Positions 9,514 to 18,493 of a stretch of DNA of 64,000 nucleotides are shown here, piece by piece; within the stretch, counting starts at the first letter, position 1, and each line of letters opens with the position of its first letter. The stretch is from NCBI GenBank assembly GCA_035399845.1, contig DAOPJV010000001.1, positions 159,541 through 223,540 of the forward strand. The letters are read 5' to 3'. Position numbers and translations under genes: made by a program. The notes beneath the pieces are model-generated. The model did not search any database. It saw only the letters and a program-made list of their open reading frames with translations, and was not told where the DNA came from. Source of the DNA: ECT2AJA-110-A sp035399845 (lineage in GTDB: Bacteria > Planctomycetota > Phycisphaerae > UBA1845 > UTPLA1).

Positions 9514-9743
9514 CCCTTCTCGTATCCCCTTTTCGCACGAATCCCTTCCTGCCGCCCTCGTTCGCGCTGCTGGTACGAGATTCCCTTCTCGTACCGCTTC
9601 TCGCAGGAATCCCTTCCTGCAACGGTTCATCGTTCGCAGACAGGTAGGGTCCGCTGTGCGGACCATTCGCCGGAAGTCGTGCGAACCGATTTCCAAAGTC
9701 GACACGCCAAATGTGGAATGGTCCGCACAGTGGACCCTGCAAC
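9514..9743. repeat. Composite palindromic repeat, long copy 2
   Basis: 230 bases matching 6830-7059 in the same orientation, with few differences (for example GCGCTGCTGG for GCGCCGCTGG and CACAGTGGACC for CACAGCGGACC). It begins about 25 bases after the FG-GAP gene stop. The two copies therefore bracket 7155-9488, including the small membrane protein and the FG-GAP gene. Confidence 0.85.
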
Positions 9744-9799
9744 CCTGAAACTGGTTCGCACAACGGACCCGACAATCATGATCCATCGTCGCGTCCCGC

Positions 9800-9843
9800 T
9801 TCTTCGTATCGTCGCGCCCCCACCCCTGAAGGGGTGGGCCACC
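9800..9843. repeat. One end of the 180-bp MITE-like family
   Basis: ATCGTCGCGCCCCCACCCC (9809-9827), then TGAAGGGGTGGGCCACC, is the right-hand inverted end of the family best seen at 59521-59700. Only this end is present. The gap 9489-9851 holds this end, composite copy 2 and little else. Confidence 0.7.
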
Positions 9844-9851
9844 CCGAGCGC

Positions 9852-10517
9852 TCACAGCGCCTCGACGAACGCTGTCAGCGAACTGGCACAGGGATAATCC
9901 GCCAGCGCTCCGCAGAGATCTTCGCCGCGCACCAGGAGCGTCGGTCGCCAACCCGCTCGCTGCGGCAGCATGCAATCACCGACGGGGTCGTCGCCGATGC
10001 AGCGGATCGCCCCGGGCTGGACATGCAGCCTGTTCGTGATCGAGCGATAGTAGCGCGGATCCCCCTTGGCGAACCCTGTGGCCGACGCCTCGAAGTATCC
10101 GTCCAACAGCGGCGCCAAGGCGTCGCCCGCGGCGCCGAGCATGAACCTCGGCAGCGTCGTGAAGGCCACGACGCGCAGACCCTTCGCCTTCGCCCTCTCG
10201 ATCGCCGTCAGGGCGTCGTCGAACAGGATCATCGAATCGCGCCTGTCATACATCGCGGCGATCGACTCGATGACATCCAGGTTGACGCGCAGGCCCATAT
10301 GATCGAACTGAAGCGCCAGGAAATCGACGTATCCGTGAATCTCCCGCTTCGGCGTATCAAAGAAAAACACGAACTGCCGAGCCGCCTCCAGCGACTGGTA
10401 GCTCGTCTCCACGCCGAACCGGCCGAGCAGGTCCTGGACCTCGATGGAGGAAACTCGCTCGGGCGCGAAGCGGGCCAGCGTGTTGTGGACGTCGAAGGCG
10501 ATGACTTCTGTCTTCAT
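9852..10517 (-). CDS. HAD-superfamily protein with altered first motif
   Basis: 221 residues, with the start placed at ATG 10517 (MKTEVIAFDVHNTLARF); upstream residues in the same frame are not HAD-like. Motif I reads DVHNT instead of DxDxT/V, so the first Asp is kept and the second is His. Motif II is VVAFTT, motif III the Lys of FAKGDPRYY, and motif IV IGDDPVGD. The cap is helical and inserted after motif I. HAD enzymes are phosphatases, phosphomutases or dehalogenases. Loss of the second Asp argues against an ordinary phosphatase and leaves a dehalogenase-like or non-catalytic role open. It is divergent from the DUF444 gene across 286 bases. Confidence 0.8.
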   Translation of the reverse strand: MKTEVIAFDVHNTLARFAPERVSSIEVQDLLGRFGVETSYQSLEAARQFVFFFDTPKREIHGYVDFLALQFDHMGLRVNLDVIESIAAMYDRRDSMILFDDALTAIERAKAKGLRVVAFTTLPRFMLGAAGDALAPLLDGYFEASATGFAKGDPRYYRSITNRLHVQPGAIRCIGDDPVGDCMLPQRAGWRPTLLVRGEDLCGALADYPCASSLTAFVEAL

Positions 10518-10803
10518 GGGGCGGATTGTGGGTCGCATCGGATTGGAACGCCAACGACCGCCGACATAGGATCGATCGGCATCTTTTGCGGCCTCGCCTT
10601 CGGAGCTTGATCCCGACGTTGCGTCTTCCGATATCTCCCATAACGCGTCGCTGCGCAAAGTCGGCGGACTCTGCGCGACATCGATCTTATGATTAGACAG
10701 GCGCCGCGTTCCGGCCGGGCCAGAGGCGGCGAATCGCCCGAGGCGCCGACGGCCGGACATTGGTGGCAAGACGACGGTAACTCCTTTCCCACAAGAGGCT
10801 TGC

Positions 10804-11904
10804 ATGGCCCTCAAGATCGAAAAGGACCATCAGCGATTTCGCCAGATCGTCAAGGGGAAGATCCGCAAGGACCTTCGCAAGTTCCTGACGCGCGGCGAAC
10901 TGCTGGGCCGGGAAGGCGAGCGGACGATCTCGATCCCCGTCCGCGGCATCGAAATGCCCCACTTCCGCTACGGTGACAACAACGACGCCGGCGTGGGGGT
11001 CGGCGACGGTGAAAGCGGCGATCCTGTCGATGGGCAGGATGGCGACATGGGCCCCGGCGGCACGCAGGAAGGCCAGCACATCCTGGAAGTCGAAGTCAGC
11101 CTCGACGAACTCGCCGATATCCTCGGCGACGAGCTGAAACTGCCCCGCATCCAGCCGAAGGGCCAGCACTCGATCACCTCCGAGAAGGACAAGTACAGCG
11201 GGATCCGCACGACGGGCCCCGAATCCCTGCGACACTTCAAGCGCACCTTCCGCGCGGCCCTCAAGCGCCAGATCATGGCGGGGCTCTACGACCCGGAATG
11301 TCCGATCGTCGTACCGATCCGCCGCGACCAGCGCTATCGAAGCTGGAAGACGGTCAAGAAGCCGCAGTCCAACGCCGTGATCATCTACATGATGGATGTG
11401 TCGGGCTCGATGGGCGACGAGCAGAAGGAACTCGTCCGGCTGGAGGCCTTCTGGATCGACGCCTGGCTGCGACGAAACTACGAGGGCATCGAGAGCCGCT
11501 ACATCGTTCACGATGTGCGCGCGGGTGAAGTCGATCGCCAGACCTTCTTCCGCATTCGAGAGGACGGCGGCACAAAGATCAGCAGCGCCTTCCATCTGTG
11601 CCGGCAGGTCATCGAAACGAATTACGATCCGAACGAGTGGAACATCTACATCTTCCACTTCTCCGACGGCGACAACTCGAGCGAGAGCGACTCGCGCGAG
11701 TGCTGCCGGCTGATTCGTGAAGTCCTGCTCCCGAAGAGCAACATGTTCGGCTACTGCCAGGTCGCCAGCGCCTACGGCAGCGGCAACTTCATCAACGTGA
11801 TCCACGAGCATCTCGACAAGGTCGAAGGCGTGATCACGAGCCGGGTCAACACCAAGGACGACATCTACGATTCGCTGAAGACCTTCTTCGGCCAGGGCAA
11901 GTAG
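10804..11904 (+). CDS. yeaH: DUF444 (YeaH/YhbH) family protein
   Basis: 366 residues. The N-terminal half has the family features (LKIEKDHQRFRQIVKGKIRKDL; the acidic, Gly-rich DGESGDPVDGQDGD linker; ALKRQIMAGLYDPECPIVVPIRRDQRYRSWK). The C-terminal half is a von Willebrand A domain with the metal site MMDVSGSMG (DxSxS). In E. coli YeaH works with the kinase YeaG (PrkA) in stress responses, and YhbH is linked to sporulation in Bacillus. The start follows AGAGG by about six bases. The SpoVR gene starts 12 bases downstream. No prkA lies beside it, which is unusual. Confidence 0.93.
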   Translation: MALKIEKDHQRFRQIVKGKIRKDLRKFLTRGELLGREGERTISIPVRGIEMPHFRYGDNNDAGVGVGDGESGDPVDGQDGDMGPGGTQEGQHILEVEVSLDELADILGDELKLPRIQPKGQHSITSEKDKYSGIRTTGPESLRHFKRTFRAALKRQIMAGLYDPECPIVVPIRRDQRYRSWKTVKKPQSNAVIIYMMDVSGSMGDEQKELVRLEAFWIDAWLRRNYEGIESRYIVHDVRAGEVDRQTFFRIREDGGTKISSAFHLCRQVIETNYDPNEWNIYIFHFSDGDNSSESDSRECCRLIREVLLPKSNMFGYCQVASAYGSGNFINVIHEHLDKVEGVITSRVNTKDDIYDSLKTFFGQGK

Positions 11905-11916
11905 GAAGCGCACGGG

Positions 11917-13455
11917 ATGAGCATCGAAACGAAACGACCCGATCTGGCCCGCTACGCCAGGGAGATCATGGAGATCGCCGCGAACGCGGGACTCGACTTC
12001 TTCGAGACGCGCTTCGAGATGGTCGATTTCGACACGATGCAGCAGATCGCGGCCTACGGCGGCTTTCCGCAGCGCTATCCGCACTGGCGCTTCGGCATGG
12101 AGTACGAAAAACTTCGCAAGCAGCACGTCTACGGTCTCGGCAAGATCTACGAACTCGTCATCAACAACGATCCGTGCTACGCCTATCTCGTCGCTGACAA
12201 CGAACTGACGGATCAGAAGCTCGTCATGGCGCACGTGTACGCCCACTGCGACTTCTTCAAGAACAACTACTGGTTCAGCAAGACCAACCGAAAGATGATG
12301 GACGAGATGGCGAACCACGCCACGCGCGTCCGCAAGCACATCGATCGCTACGGCCACGACAACGTCGAATCCTTCATCGATCTCTGTTCGACTTTGGACA
12401 ATCTGATCGATCCGCACTCGCCCTTCATGCGCCGGCAGAAACAGCCCGGGGGCGGCGGCGAGGAACGCATGTCCGACGAGCGACACGCCAATCGCGACAC
12501 GGGCGGGTTCCAGGCGAAGCCGTACATGGAGTCGTGGATCAATCCGCCGGAAGTCATGCGCCGCCAGCGCGAGGCCGCGCTGAAGGAACGACAGGCGAGC
12601 CGCGGACGACTGCCCGAACAGCCGCTCCGCGACGTGCTGCGTTTCCTGCTCGATCACGCGCCGCTGGAAGACTGGGAGGCGGACGTCCTGTCGATCATTC
12701 GCGAAGAAGCGTACTACTTCGCGCCGCAGGGACAGACGAAGATCATGAACGAGGGCTGGGCCACGTTCTGGCACAGTCGGCTCATGACGACAAAGATCCT
12801 CCGCGACGAGGACATCATCACCTACGCCGATCATCACAGCGGCACTGTGGCGATGTCCCCCGGTCGGCTCAACCCGTACAAGATCGGTGTTGAGCTCTTC
12901 CGAGACATCGAAGATCGCTGGAATCGCGGTCGCTTCGGCAAGGAGTACGAGGAGTGCTCCACGATGGCCGAGATGCGAAAGTGGAACAAGGATGTGGGGC
13001 TCGGCAGGGAGAAGATCTTCGAGGTGCGCCGCATCCACAACGACGTGACGTTCATCGACGAGTTTCTCACACCGGAGTTCGTCGATCGCTTCAGGATGTA
13101 CCACTATCGCTACGACCCGGCGACGCGCCGCATGGTCGTCGTGAATCGCGACTTCAAAAAGATCAAGCAGCAGCTGCTGTTCATGCTGACGAACCACATG
13201 CAGCCGTACATCTACGTCGTGGACGGCAACTACGCCAATCGCGGCGAGCTCTACCTGGCGCACAAGCACACGGGCGTCGACCTGGATATCAAGTACGCCG
13301 TCGAAACGCTCAGGAACGTGCAGCGCGTCTGGCGACGCCCCGCCCACCTGCAGGCGATGATCAACGAAGAAATGGTCCTCTTCAGCTTCGACGGCGAGCA
13401 GTCGCAGCAGCAGAAGATCCACGAAGATCTGCCCAAACCCGCCCACAGCCTGTAG
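11917..13455 (+). CDS. spoVR: SpoVR (YcgB) family protein
   Basis: 512 residues, the normal length. Typical motifs are present: AGLDFFETRFEMVDFDTMQQIAAYGGFPQRYPHWRFGMEYE at the N-terminus, HVYAHCDFFKNN, PQGQTKIMNEGWATFWH, and YLAHKHTGVDLDIKYA near the end. SpoVR is needed for spore cortex formation in Bacillus and is widespread in non-sporulating bacteria; its biochemical role is unclear. It is in an operon with the DUF444 gene (12-base gap). The organism is not expected to form endospores, so a stress-related role is inferred. Confidence 0.95.
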   Translation: MSIETKRPDLARYAREIMEIAANAGLDFFETRFEMVDFDTMQQIAAYGGFPQRYPHWRFGMEYEKLRKQHVYGLGKIYELVINNDPCYAYLVADNELTDQKLVMAHVYAHCDFFKNNYWFSKTNRKMMDEMANHATRVRKHIDRYGHDNVESFIDLCSTLDNLIDPHSPFMRRQKQPGGGGEERMSDERHANRDTGGFQAKPYMESWINPPEVMRRQREAALKERQASRGRLPEQPLRDVLRFLLDHAPLEDWEADVLSIIREEAYYFAPQGQTKIMNEGWATFWHSRLMTTKILRDEDIITYADHHSGTVAMSPGRLNPYKIGVELFRDIEDRWNRGRFGKEYEECSTMAEMRKWNKDVGLGREKIFEVRRIHNDVTFIDEFLTPEFVDRFRMYHYRYDPATRRMVVVNRDFKKIKQQLLFMLTNHMQPYIYVVDGNYANRGELYLAHKHTGVDLDIKYAVETLRNVQRVWRRPAHLQAMINEEMVLFSFDGEQSQQQKIHEDLPKPAHSL

Positions 13456-13563
13456 GTCGGATCACCAATCCGGTATACTTCGCAGGTCGGGTCGTCGCCC
13501 TGACCGGATCATCAGGCCCCTCCCCTGCTGCGGGCGCCTGCGAGGCGACTGCACAATCGCATC

Positions 13564-14010
13564 ATGAAGAAATACTGGATCGAACATCGCACACAGCGCG
13601 AATGGAACAGGAACCCGATGGCCCAGTGGGTTCACCTTCCGCTTGATCACAAGGAATGGCATAGCGCCACGGAATTCTCTCCGCCACTGCCTTCCGGCTC
13701 GCGGTTCCCCGTGCTGTTCGTCGAATTCAACGGATTTGTTTTCGAGTTCTGGTCGCTCGAAGAAATGGATGTCTGCATCCATGTGCTGAGCCGGAAGAAC
13801 CTCCCGGACGTGACGAAGGAGTGGGTGGATCGAAGCGGCCCCGGCAAACACTGGCTCAACAAGCTGCCGGGACGTGTCCTCTCACGGCGATATCGAGAGC
13901 CGGCGGTCAGGTACCTTCGAAAGTGCCGAGAAGAGTATGCGCCGATCGTCACGGCCCGCGAAGATCGAATCAGCCTCCCGCCGCGACCGGCAAAGAACCC
14001 CGGCCTCTAG
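13564..14010 (+). CDS. Conserved-looking protein of unknown function
   Basis: 148 residues, MKKYWIEHRTQREWNRNPMAQWVHLP, rich in Trp, His and Arg, with a folded-looking central part (FPVLFVEFNGFVFEFWSLEEMDVCIHVLSRKNLPD). There is no signal peptide or membrane segment. The ribosome site is weak. It converges with the DUF3124 gene: the two share the four bases CTAG, each using TAG as its stop. No family is recognised; composition and reading continuity support a real gene. Confidence 0.65.
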   Translation: MKKYWIEHRTQREWNRNPMAQWVHLPLDHKEWHSATEFSPPLPSGSRFPVLFVEFNGFVFEFWSLEEMDVCIHVLSRKNLPDVTKEWVDRSGPGKHWLNKLPGRVLSRRYREPAVRYLRKCREEYAPIVTAREDRISLPPRPAKNPGL

Positions 14011-14597
14011 GGTTCGAGGACAACACCGCGACTGGTCAGCGAAATGCCCTGCTGCCCCGAGGCGCCGATCATGACCGCCTCAATGATCGGCGGATTGATC
14101 CGCTCCTGTCCCGACCACTCGATCAGGAAGCTGGCGCCGGATCCGCCGCGCGAGTCCTTTTCCGCAACCAGGAACTCCGTCGTCGCGAGGGGACCGATCT
14201 TCAGCGGCTGTTCGAGATAGGACTGCACAAGCTCGCCGTCGCTGTTGTGATAGCTCGCCGACTTCACGATCAGCGAATCATCCGGATCCGTGTTACGAAC
14301 ACTCAGCGTCGTTGTCAGGTTGTACGGCACACCTTCGTGGATAAAGACATGCGAATAGACGGGGACATAGACCGTCTGTGTCCGCGAAACGTCCCCGTTC
14401 GACTCGTCACTCGAAACAATGGTCCCTCGCGGCGCGCGATAGCGGAGCTGATCCTCGACGTGTTCGACCTTCCCTTTCACGCCGATCATGATCGCCAGAA
14501 GAATCGCGATCATCGCAATGACGGCCGCCAGCGCGAGAAAGACAAATCGATCGGAGGCCTTCGAGAGCATCGTGTCGATATTCTTCGAATCGTTCAT
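14007..14597 (-). CDS. DUF3124-like membrane-anchored protein
   Basis: 196 residues with one N-terminal transmembrane helix (about 18-40, FVFLALAAVIAMIAILLAIMIGV) and a periplasmic domain. The domain contains QTVYVPVYSHVFIHEGVPYNLTTTLSVRNTDPDDSLIV and DGELVQSYLEQPLKIGPLATTEFLV, which match my recollection of DUF3124. The function of that family is unknown; the beta-rich sequence suggests an Ig-like fold. Its stop overlaps the convergent gene's stop at CTAG. The yjbQ gene lies 43 bases upstream on the same strand and could be co-transcribed. Confidence 0.75.
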   Translation of the reverse strand: MNDSKNIDTMLSKASDRFVFLALAAVIAMIAILLAIMIGVKGKVEHVEDQLRYRAPRGTIVSSDESNGDVSRTQTVYVPVYSHVFIHEGVPYNLTTTLSVRNTDPDDSLIVKSASYHNSDGELVQSYLEQPLKIGPLATTEFLVAEKDSRGGSGASFLIEWSGQERINPPIIEAVMIGASGQQGISLTSRGVVLEP

Positions 14598-14640
14598 GCG
14601 GAACTCTCTACATCCGACAACGCCCCTGGAGGGCGCCGCG

Positions 14641-15063
14641 CTACTCGCCGATCAACTGCACGATTACGCTGCGCCGTCGCGCTCGCGTATCGAAGTCGAT
14701 CAGGACAATCTGCTGCCATGTGCCCAGCATCGGCTGACGATCACTGATGGGAACTGTCAGGCTCGGGCCAATCAATGACGCACGGACGTGCGAATGGCCG
14801 TTGTCATCGTTCCACGTCTCTTCGTGCTTGTAGAAACCATCCTCCGGCGCGACTTTCTCGAAGAAGGCCTGGAGGTCGTGATTGGCGAGCCCCGGCTCGA
14901 ACTCGACCGTCGTGATGCCGGCCGTCGAGCCGATCACGAAGATCGTCGCGATGCCATTCGCGATATCCGCCAGATTCAGCTTCGCGACAAGCAGCGGCGT
15001 GATGTCGACCACGTGCGTGTTGCCCTGCGTCTCAACATGAATCGGATGCGTCTCAACCGCCAT
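14641..15063 (-). CDS. yjbQ: YjbQ family protein (UPF0047)
   Basis: 140 residues when started at ATG 15063 (MAVETHPIHVETQGNTHVVDIT), the usual family size; a longer in-frame start at 15117 adds an unconserved segment. Conserved family motifs are visible: GIATIFVIGSTAGITTVEFEPGL, ETWNDDNGHSHVRASLIGPSLTVPI and LGTWQQIVLIDFDTR. The Cys common in some members is absent. YjbQ proteins have been reported to have weak thiamine-phosphate synthase activity; the physiological role is uncertain. It is placed between the large exported cytochrome gene and DUF3124. Confidence 0.92.
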   Translation of the reverse strand: MAVETHPIHVETQGNTHVVDITPLLVAKLNLADIANGIATIFVIGSTAGITTVEFEPGLANHDLQAFFEKVAPEDGFYKHEETWNDDNGHSHVRASLIGPSLTVPISDRQPMLGTWQQIVLIDFDTRARRRSVIVQLIGE

Positions 15064-15129
15064 ACGCGGAATTGTAGCGGCCGCCGCGGGTTTCGCGCGG
15101 TCCGTCTCCCACAGCATGAGCGCCGGCGA

Positions 15130-18060
15130 CTAGTTCTTCAGGATCGCCGTGAACGACTGGACATCCCGCCCATCGAGCGCGCCATCGCAGTTCGTATCGC
15201 CGAATTCGATCTGCGCAGGCGTCTGCGACGCCGACAACAACGCCGCCCCGAAGAGGGAAATGTCGCCCGTGTCCACGACACCGCTGCCATCCATGTCACC
15301 TTTGAGAATCGGCGTGGAACCGGCGTCCGCCGGATCGCTGCAGGCGTCGATCTCGTCCCGATCGAAGAAGCCGTCCTCGTCGCGATCGACGCCCAGGCGC
15401 GTCTGCATACCGGCGACGACGATTGTGTAGGTCTGTTCACTCCCGGCGGAGGCCAGCGGCCGAAGGTTGGCGGACGTGATCGTCTCGCCCGCTCGATCCG
15501 TCTGATAGACGCCGAGACCGGCGTATCGCGCGCCGCGCTGTTCACCCGAGACTTTCGTCCGAACGATGAGCCCGACGGCGCCCGTATCCGCGAGCGCCTC
15601 CATCGCGTTGAGCGTCGCGATCTGATCGGGCGTCGCCGACGAGAAGTCCGCGAGCGTCAGCTGCGATCCAACGGCGGCGTGCGTGTCCTGGCTGAATGGC
15701 CCCGGCGGTTCGAGCAGATTCGTCGGCGATCCCTGCGGCAGGTCGGAACCGGCGAATGCCAGCATGAAGGCGACGAGATCCGCCGTCATCTGATCGGATG
15801 TCACGCCGAACACGGGCTCATTCACAAAACGCTCAATGGAGTCCACGCTCCCGTCATGCAGCACGCCAAAGCCGGCGCGACTTCGCGGCTGCGTCATGTT
15901 GAAGCCGACTTTGTCATATTGATTGCGGAGCTGCGGGATCTTGATGCTGACATTTGTCGAACCGTCGATCGAAACAATCGCAATGTGATGTTCGCCGTCA
16001 GGCCCGACGGGAACAGGAACAAACGTCGGCGGAAACCCGCCGCCGAGCTGAACATCGGGCCCCGCGCCTGTCGGCAACGTGTGACACGTGACGCACTGCA
16101 CGCCGTCCAGCCCCGCCGTGCGATAGGCGTTCAGCCCGTTGACGGCGTTTCCGTTCGGCAGCGGCTGGCCCGCCGGACCGAAGCGCCCCGTCGTGATGTG
16201 CCCGGCAAGCGGCAGGCTCGTCGGCAACGTGTTATCGAAATTGCGATAGGGATTCGGCGGAAAGTGAATCGTCCCCAGGAAGTTCTCGAACTCCTGCATT
16301 TCGTTGGCCGGCAGCGGCTGATCGTCTCCCTGCAGCACCTCGAACGCGTCGGCGAACTCCTCGATGCCCGTGCGATCGCCGCGCCAGTGATGCGGCTCGA
16401 GGCCGATGATGTCCTGCAGCGTCTGCGTCGTCATCGGTCCCTTCATCGGATGCCAGTCCTGGCAGTTGTTGCCCGGCGCGCAGTTCTGATTGAAGGTCTT
16501 CATATCGCCCGACGGATCACCAAGGTCCCAGGCGAGCCGATCCATCCGCGCGTCAACGTGACACGACGCGCAGGCGATATGCCCCAGGCCGGAGTTCCTG
16601 TGCGTGTCGTAGAGATGTTTGCGGCCGATCTTGATCGCCGGAATCGTGGTGTCGTGAAACGGAATGTCGTCGATGACGGATTCCGTCGACAGATCGATCA
16701 CGGAGATCGAACCCGAGAACTTGTTGAGCGCGAAGAGGCGACTGTTCGCCTCATCGAGGACAAGCCCCGTGGGACCGGCGCCGACATCGATGGCGACATC
16801 ACTCGGATTGCCAATGCGTCCGACACGGGTCCCGGCGTCATCGATGATGACAATATTGTTCGAACCCATGCCGGCGATGTAACCGCGCGATCCCGCCGCG
16901 TTCCAGACGATGGCGCGCGGATCGCCGAGGGACTTGTCGCGCTCCGACTGGTCGACGGCGGTAAAGGGGATCGTGGTTCCGTAGGTCAGATGCGGGTTGA
17001 GATCCGTGACGGCGATTGTGGCGCCGGTCGCCGCATCGACGCGACCGATGTTCACGCGAAGGAAGCGCCCCTGCAGGACGGGCTCGAATCGCACCTGGTT
17101 GGTCGCGTCGGTCCCGACAACCGTGATATCACCACTGCCGGGATTGACGCCGATCGCCATGCAGATGTTCATCAGCCCTGTCGCGTAGCGAACATCGAGT
17201 GTCGCGGCGTCGATGATGGCGACGTCGTTGTCGATCAGTTCCCAGTTCGGGACGCGCCCCGAAAGCGACGCGTTGGCGCCGGAAACGAGGTCCGTCCAGT
17301 CGCCATTGTTGTCATCCATCCACATTCCGGCGCCGTTCTGTTTGACAACGAGTCCGACGGCCGGCGGCGGCGGATTGCCGGGCTTCTGTGGCGGATTGAA
17401 GTTGGGACCATCGTTGGGAGGCGGGTTCATTCCGTTGTAGGGTCCCGCGGCGTGACTGACAACATTCGGCGGAAAGCCATTGGCCATCGTGCTGCCACCG
17501 CCGAGGATGGTGGATCGATTTCCCGACTCGAAAACGGCGACACAGACCTCATTCCGCGCGGCGTTGTAAACGAGGGCCCGCGGATCCTCGCCCTCGATCG
17601 CGATCCGTGTCGGCGGCGCATCCATCGCCGTCAGGTCATAGACGAGAACCGAGTCGGCCTGCGAGCAGGAGACAAAAGCTCGCTGTGACTCCGTCGCAAA
17701 GACGACATCCGCCGGTTCATCGTCGGTCGCGAGCGTTCGGATCACGTTGGCCGTGTTGAGATCGACGACGCTTACCGTGTCTGAGATCTGGTTGACGACC
17801 CAGGCCTCACTGTTGGATCGAACGCGAACAGATACGGGATCGATCCCAACGGGGACGGAGCCCATCGGAATCAGTGTGCCAAGGCTGATATCAAAAATCT
17901 CCAGCCTGGCGTCCGCGAGATTGACGGCGACGAGCCGGGCGCCATCCGGCGTGATGTCGAGAGGATGAACGTGCGGCGTCTCCCAGTTGACGAACGACTG
18001 GGCCGACGCCGTCGAGGCGCTCACAAGAAGGAATGAAATACAGAAGACGCCTTGTCGCAT
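15130..18060 (-). CDS. Exported beta-propeller/diheme cytochrome protein with dockerin-like tail
   Basis: 976 residues from ATG 18060, preceded by GAGG seven bases upstream, with signal peptide MRQGVFCISFLLVSASTASA-QS. The N-terminal half has YVTN-type propeller blades (for example NTANVIRTLATDDEPADVVFA and VIDLSTESVIDDIPF). The C-terminal half has two c-type haem sites, CASCH and CVTCH, and segments like NQYDKVGFNMTQPRSRAGFGVLHDGSVDSIERF that recall MauG/cytochrome c peroxidase relatives. The end carries two dockerin-like calcium loops (DMDGSGVVDTGDISLFG and DTNCDGALDGRDVQSFT). It is probably a periplasmic or surface redox protein. Its electron partner is unknown. Confidence 0.88.
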   Translation of the reverse strand: MRQGVFCISFLLVSASTASAQSFVNWETPHVHPLDITPDGARLVAVNLADARLEIFDISLGTLIPMGSVPVGIDPVSVRVRSNSEAWVVNQISDTVSVVDLNTANVIRTLATDDEPADVVFATESQRAFVSCSQADSVLVYDLTAMDAPPTRIAIEGEDPRALVYNAARNEVCVAVFESGNRSTILGGGSTMANGFPPNVVSHAAGPYNGMNPPPNDGPNFNPPQKPGNPPPPAVGLVVKQNGAGMWMDDNNGDWTDLVSGANASLSGRVPNWELIDNDVAIIDAATLDVRYATGLMNICMAIGVNPGSGDITVVGTDATNQVRFEPVLQGRFLRVNIGRVDAATGATIAVTDLNPHLTYGTTIPFTAVDQSERDKSLGDPRAIVWNAAGSRGYIAGMGSNNIVIIDDAGTRVGRIGNPSDVAIDVGAGPTGLVLDEANSRLFALNKFSGSISVIDLSTESVIDDIPFHDTTIPAIKIGRKHLYDTHRNSGLGHIACASCHVDARMDRLAWDLGDPSGDMKTFNQNCAPGNNCQDWHPMKGPMTTQTLQDIIGLEPHHWRGDRTGIEEFADAFEVLQGDDQPLPANEMQEFENFLGTIHFPPNPYRNFDNTLPTSLPLAGHITTGRFGPAGQPLPNGNAVNGLNAYRTAGLDGVQCVTCHTLPTGAGPDVQLGGGFPPTFVPVPVGPDGEHHIAIVSIDGSTNVSIKIPQLRNQYDKVGFNMTQPRSRAGFGVLHDGSVDSIERFVNEPVFGVTSDQMTADLVAFMLAFAGSDLPQGSPTNLLEPPGPFSQDTHAAVGSQLTLADFSSATPDQIATLNAMEALADTGAVGLIVRTKVSGEQRGARYAGLGVYQTDRAGETITSANLRPLASAGSEQTYTIVVAGMQTRLGVDRDEDGFFDRDEIDACSDPADAGSTPILKGDMDGSGVVDTGDISLFGAALLSASQTPAQIEFGDTNCDGALDGRDVQSFTAILKN

Positions 18061-18432
18061 GCTCAAACCTCGCTGACAGCGCAGAAAACTCGATTTGTAC
18101 GCCAAAGGGCGATCGCCCCGGCAATGACGTGAAATCCGGACCCTCAAATCTACCCTATCGCGCATTTCGAACGCAAACGTTTTTCCAGCGTCGCGTCGAT
18201 CGCCGATTCCGGCGCCCCGCGACAGTGTGCGTCCAAGTCGCCCCCTGTCGCTGTCGAGTAATTCGTTTTACCTGGTCGCACCGCCGGATTCGGCGGTCTC
18301 TCGCGGCGAGGTCGCGCCGGCGCGCGATGTGTCATTTCGGAGTGAACAGGCGTCGGCGAATCAACGTATTCGATCGTGTGACTGGGCCTCTCCGAGGGAT
18401 GGCACGATTATCCCCTAATGCGTGGTTTAGAC

Positions 18433-18438
18433 TATAAT
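18433..18438 (+). promoter_or_regulatory. Possible -10 box of ilvE
   Basis: A perfect TATAAT lies 115 bases before the ilvE ATG in the 492-base gap 18061-18552. I see no convincing -35 hexamer 16-18 bases upstream, so this is a partial promoter at best. The remaining upstream bases show no other structure I can support. Confidence 0.3.
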
Positions 18439-18493
18439 GGGCGAGCCTAGGCTGGGGGTCGGGCCTCCCGGCGAACAGTTCCAGGCAGCCGCC

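Noticed and set aside
10693..13446. A 917-residue open frame on the minus strand
   Set aside because: It covers the DUF444-SpoVR pair on the opposite strand; composition is Val/Arg/Asp-rich shadow, with no family motif.
14788..17688. A 966-residue open frame on the plus strand
   Set aside because: It is the antisense shadow of the propeller/diheme gene: very rich in Arg, His and Asp, with no domain, and the opposite strand has haem and dockerin motifs.
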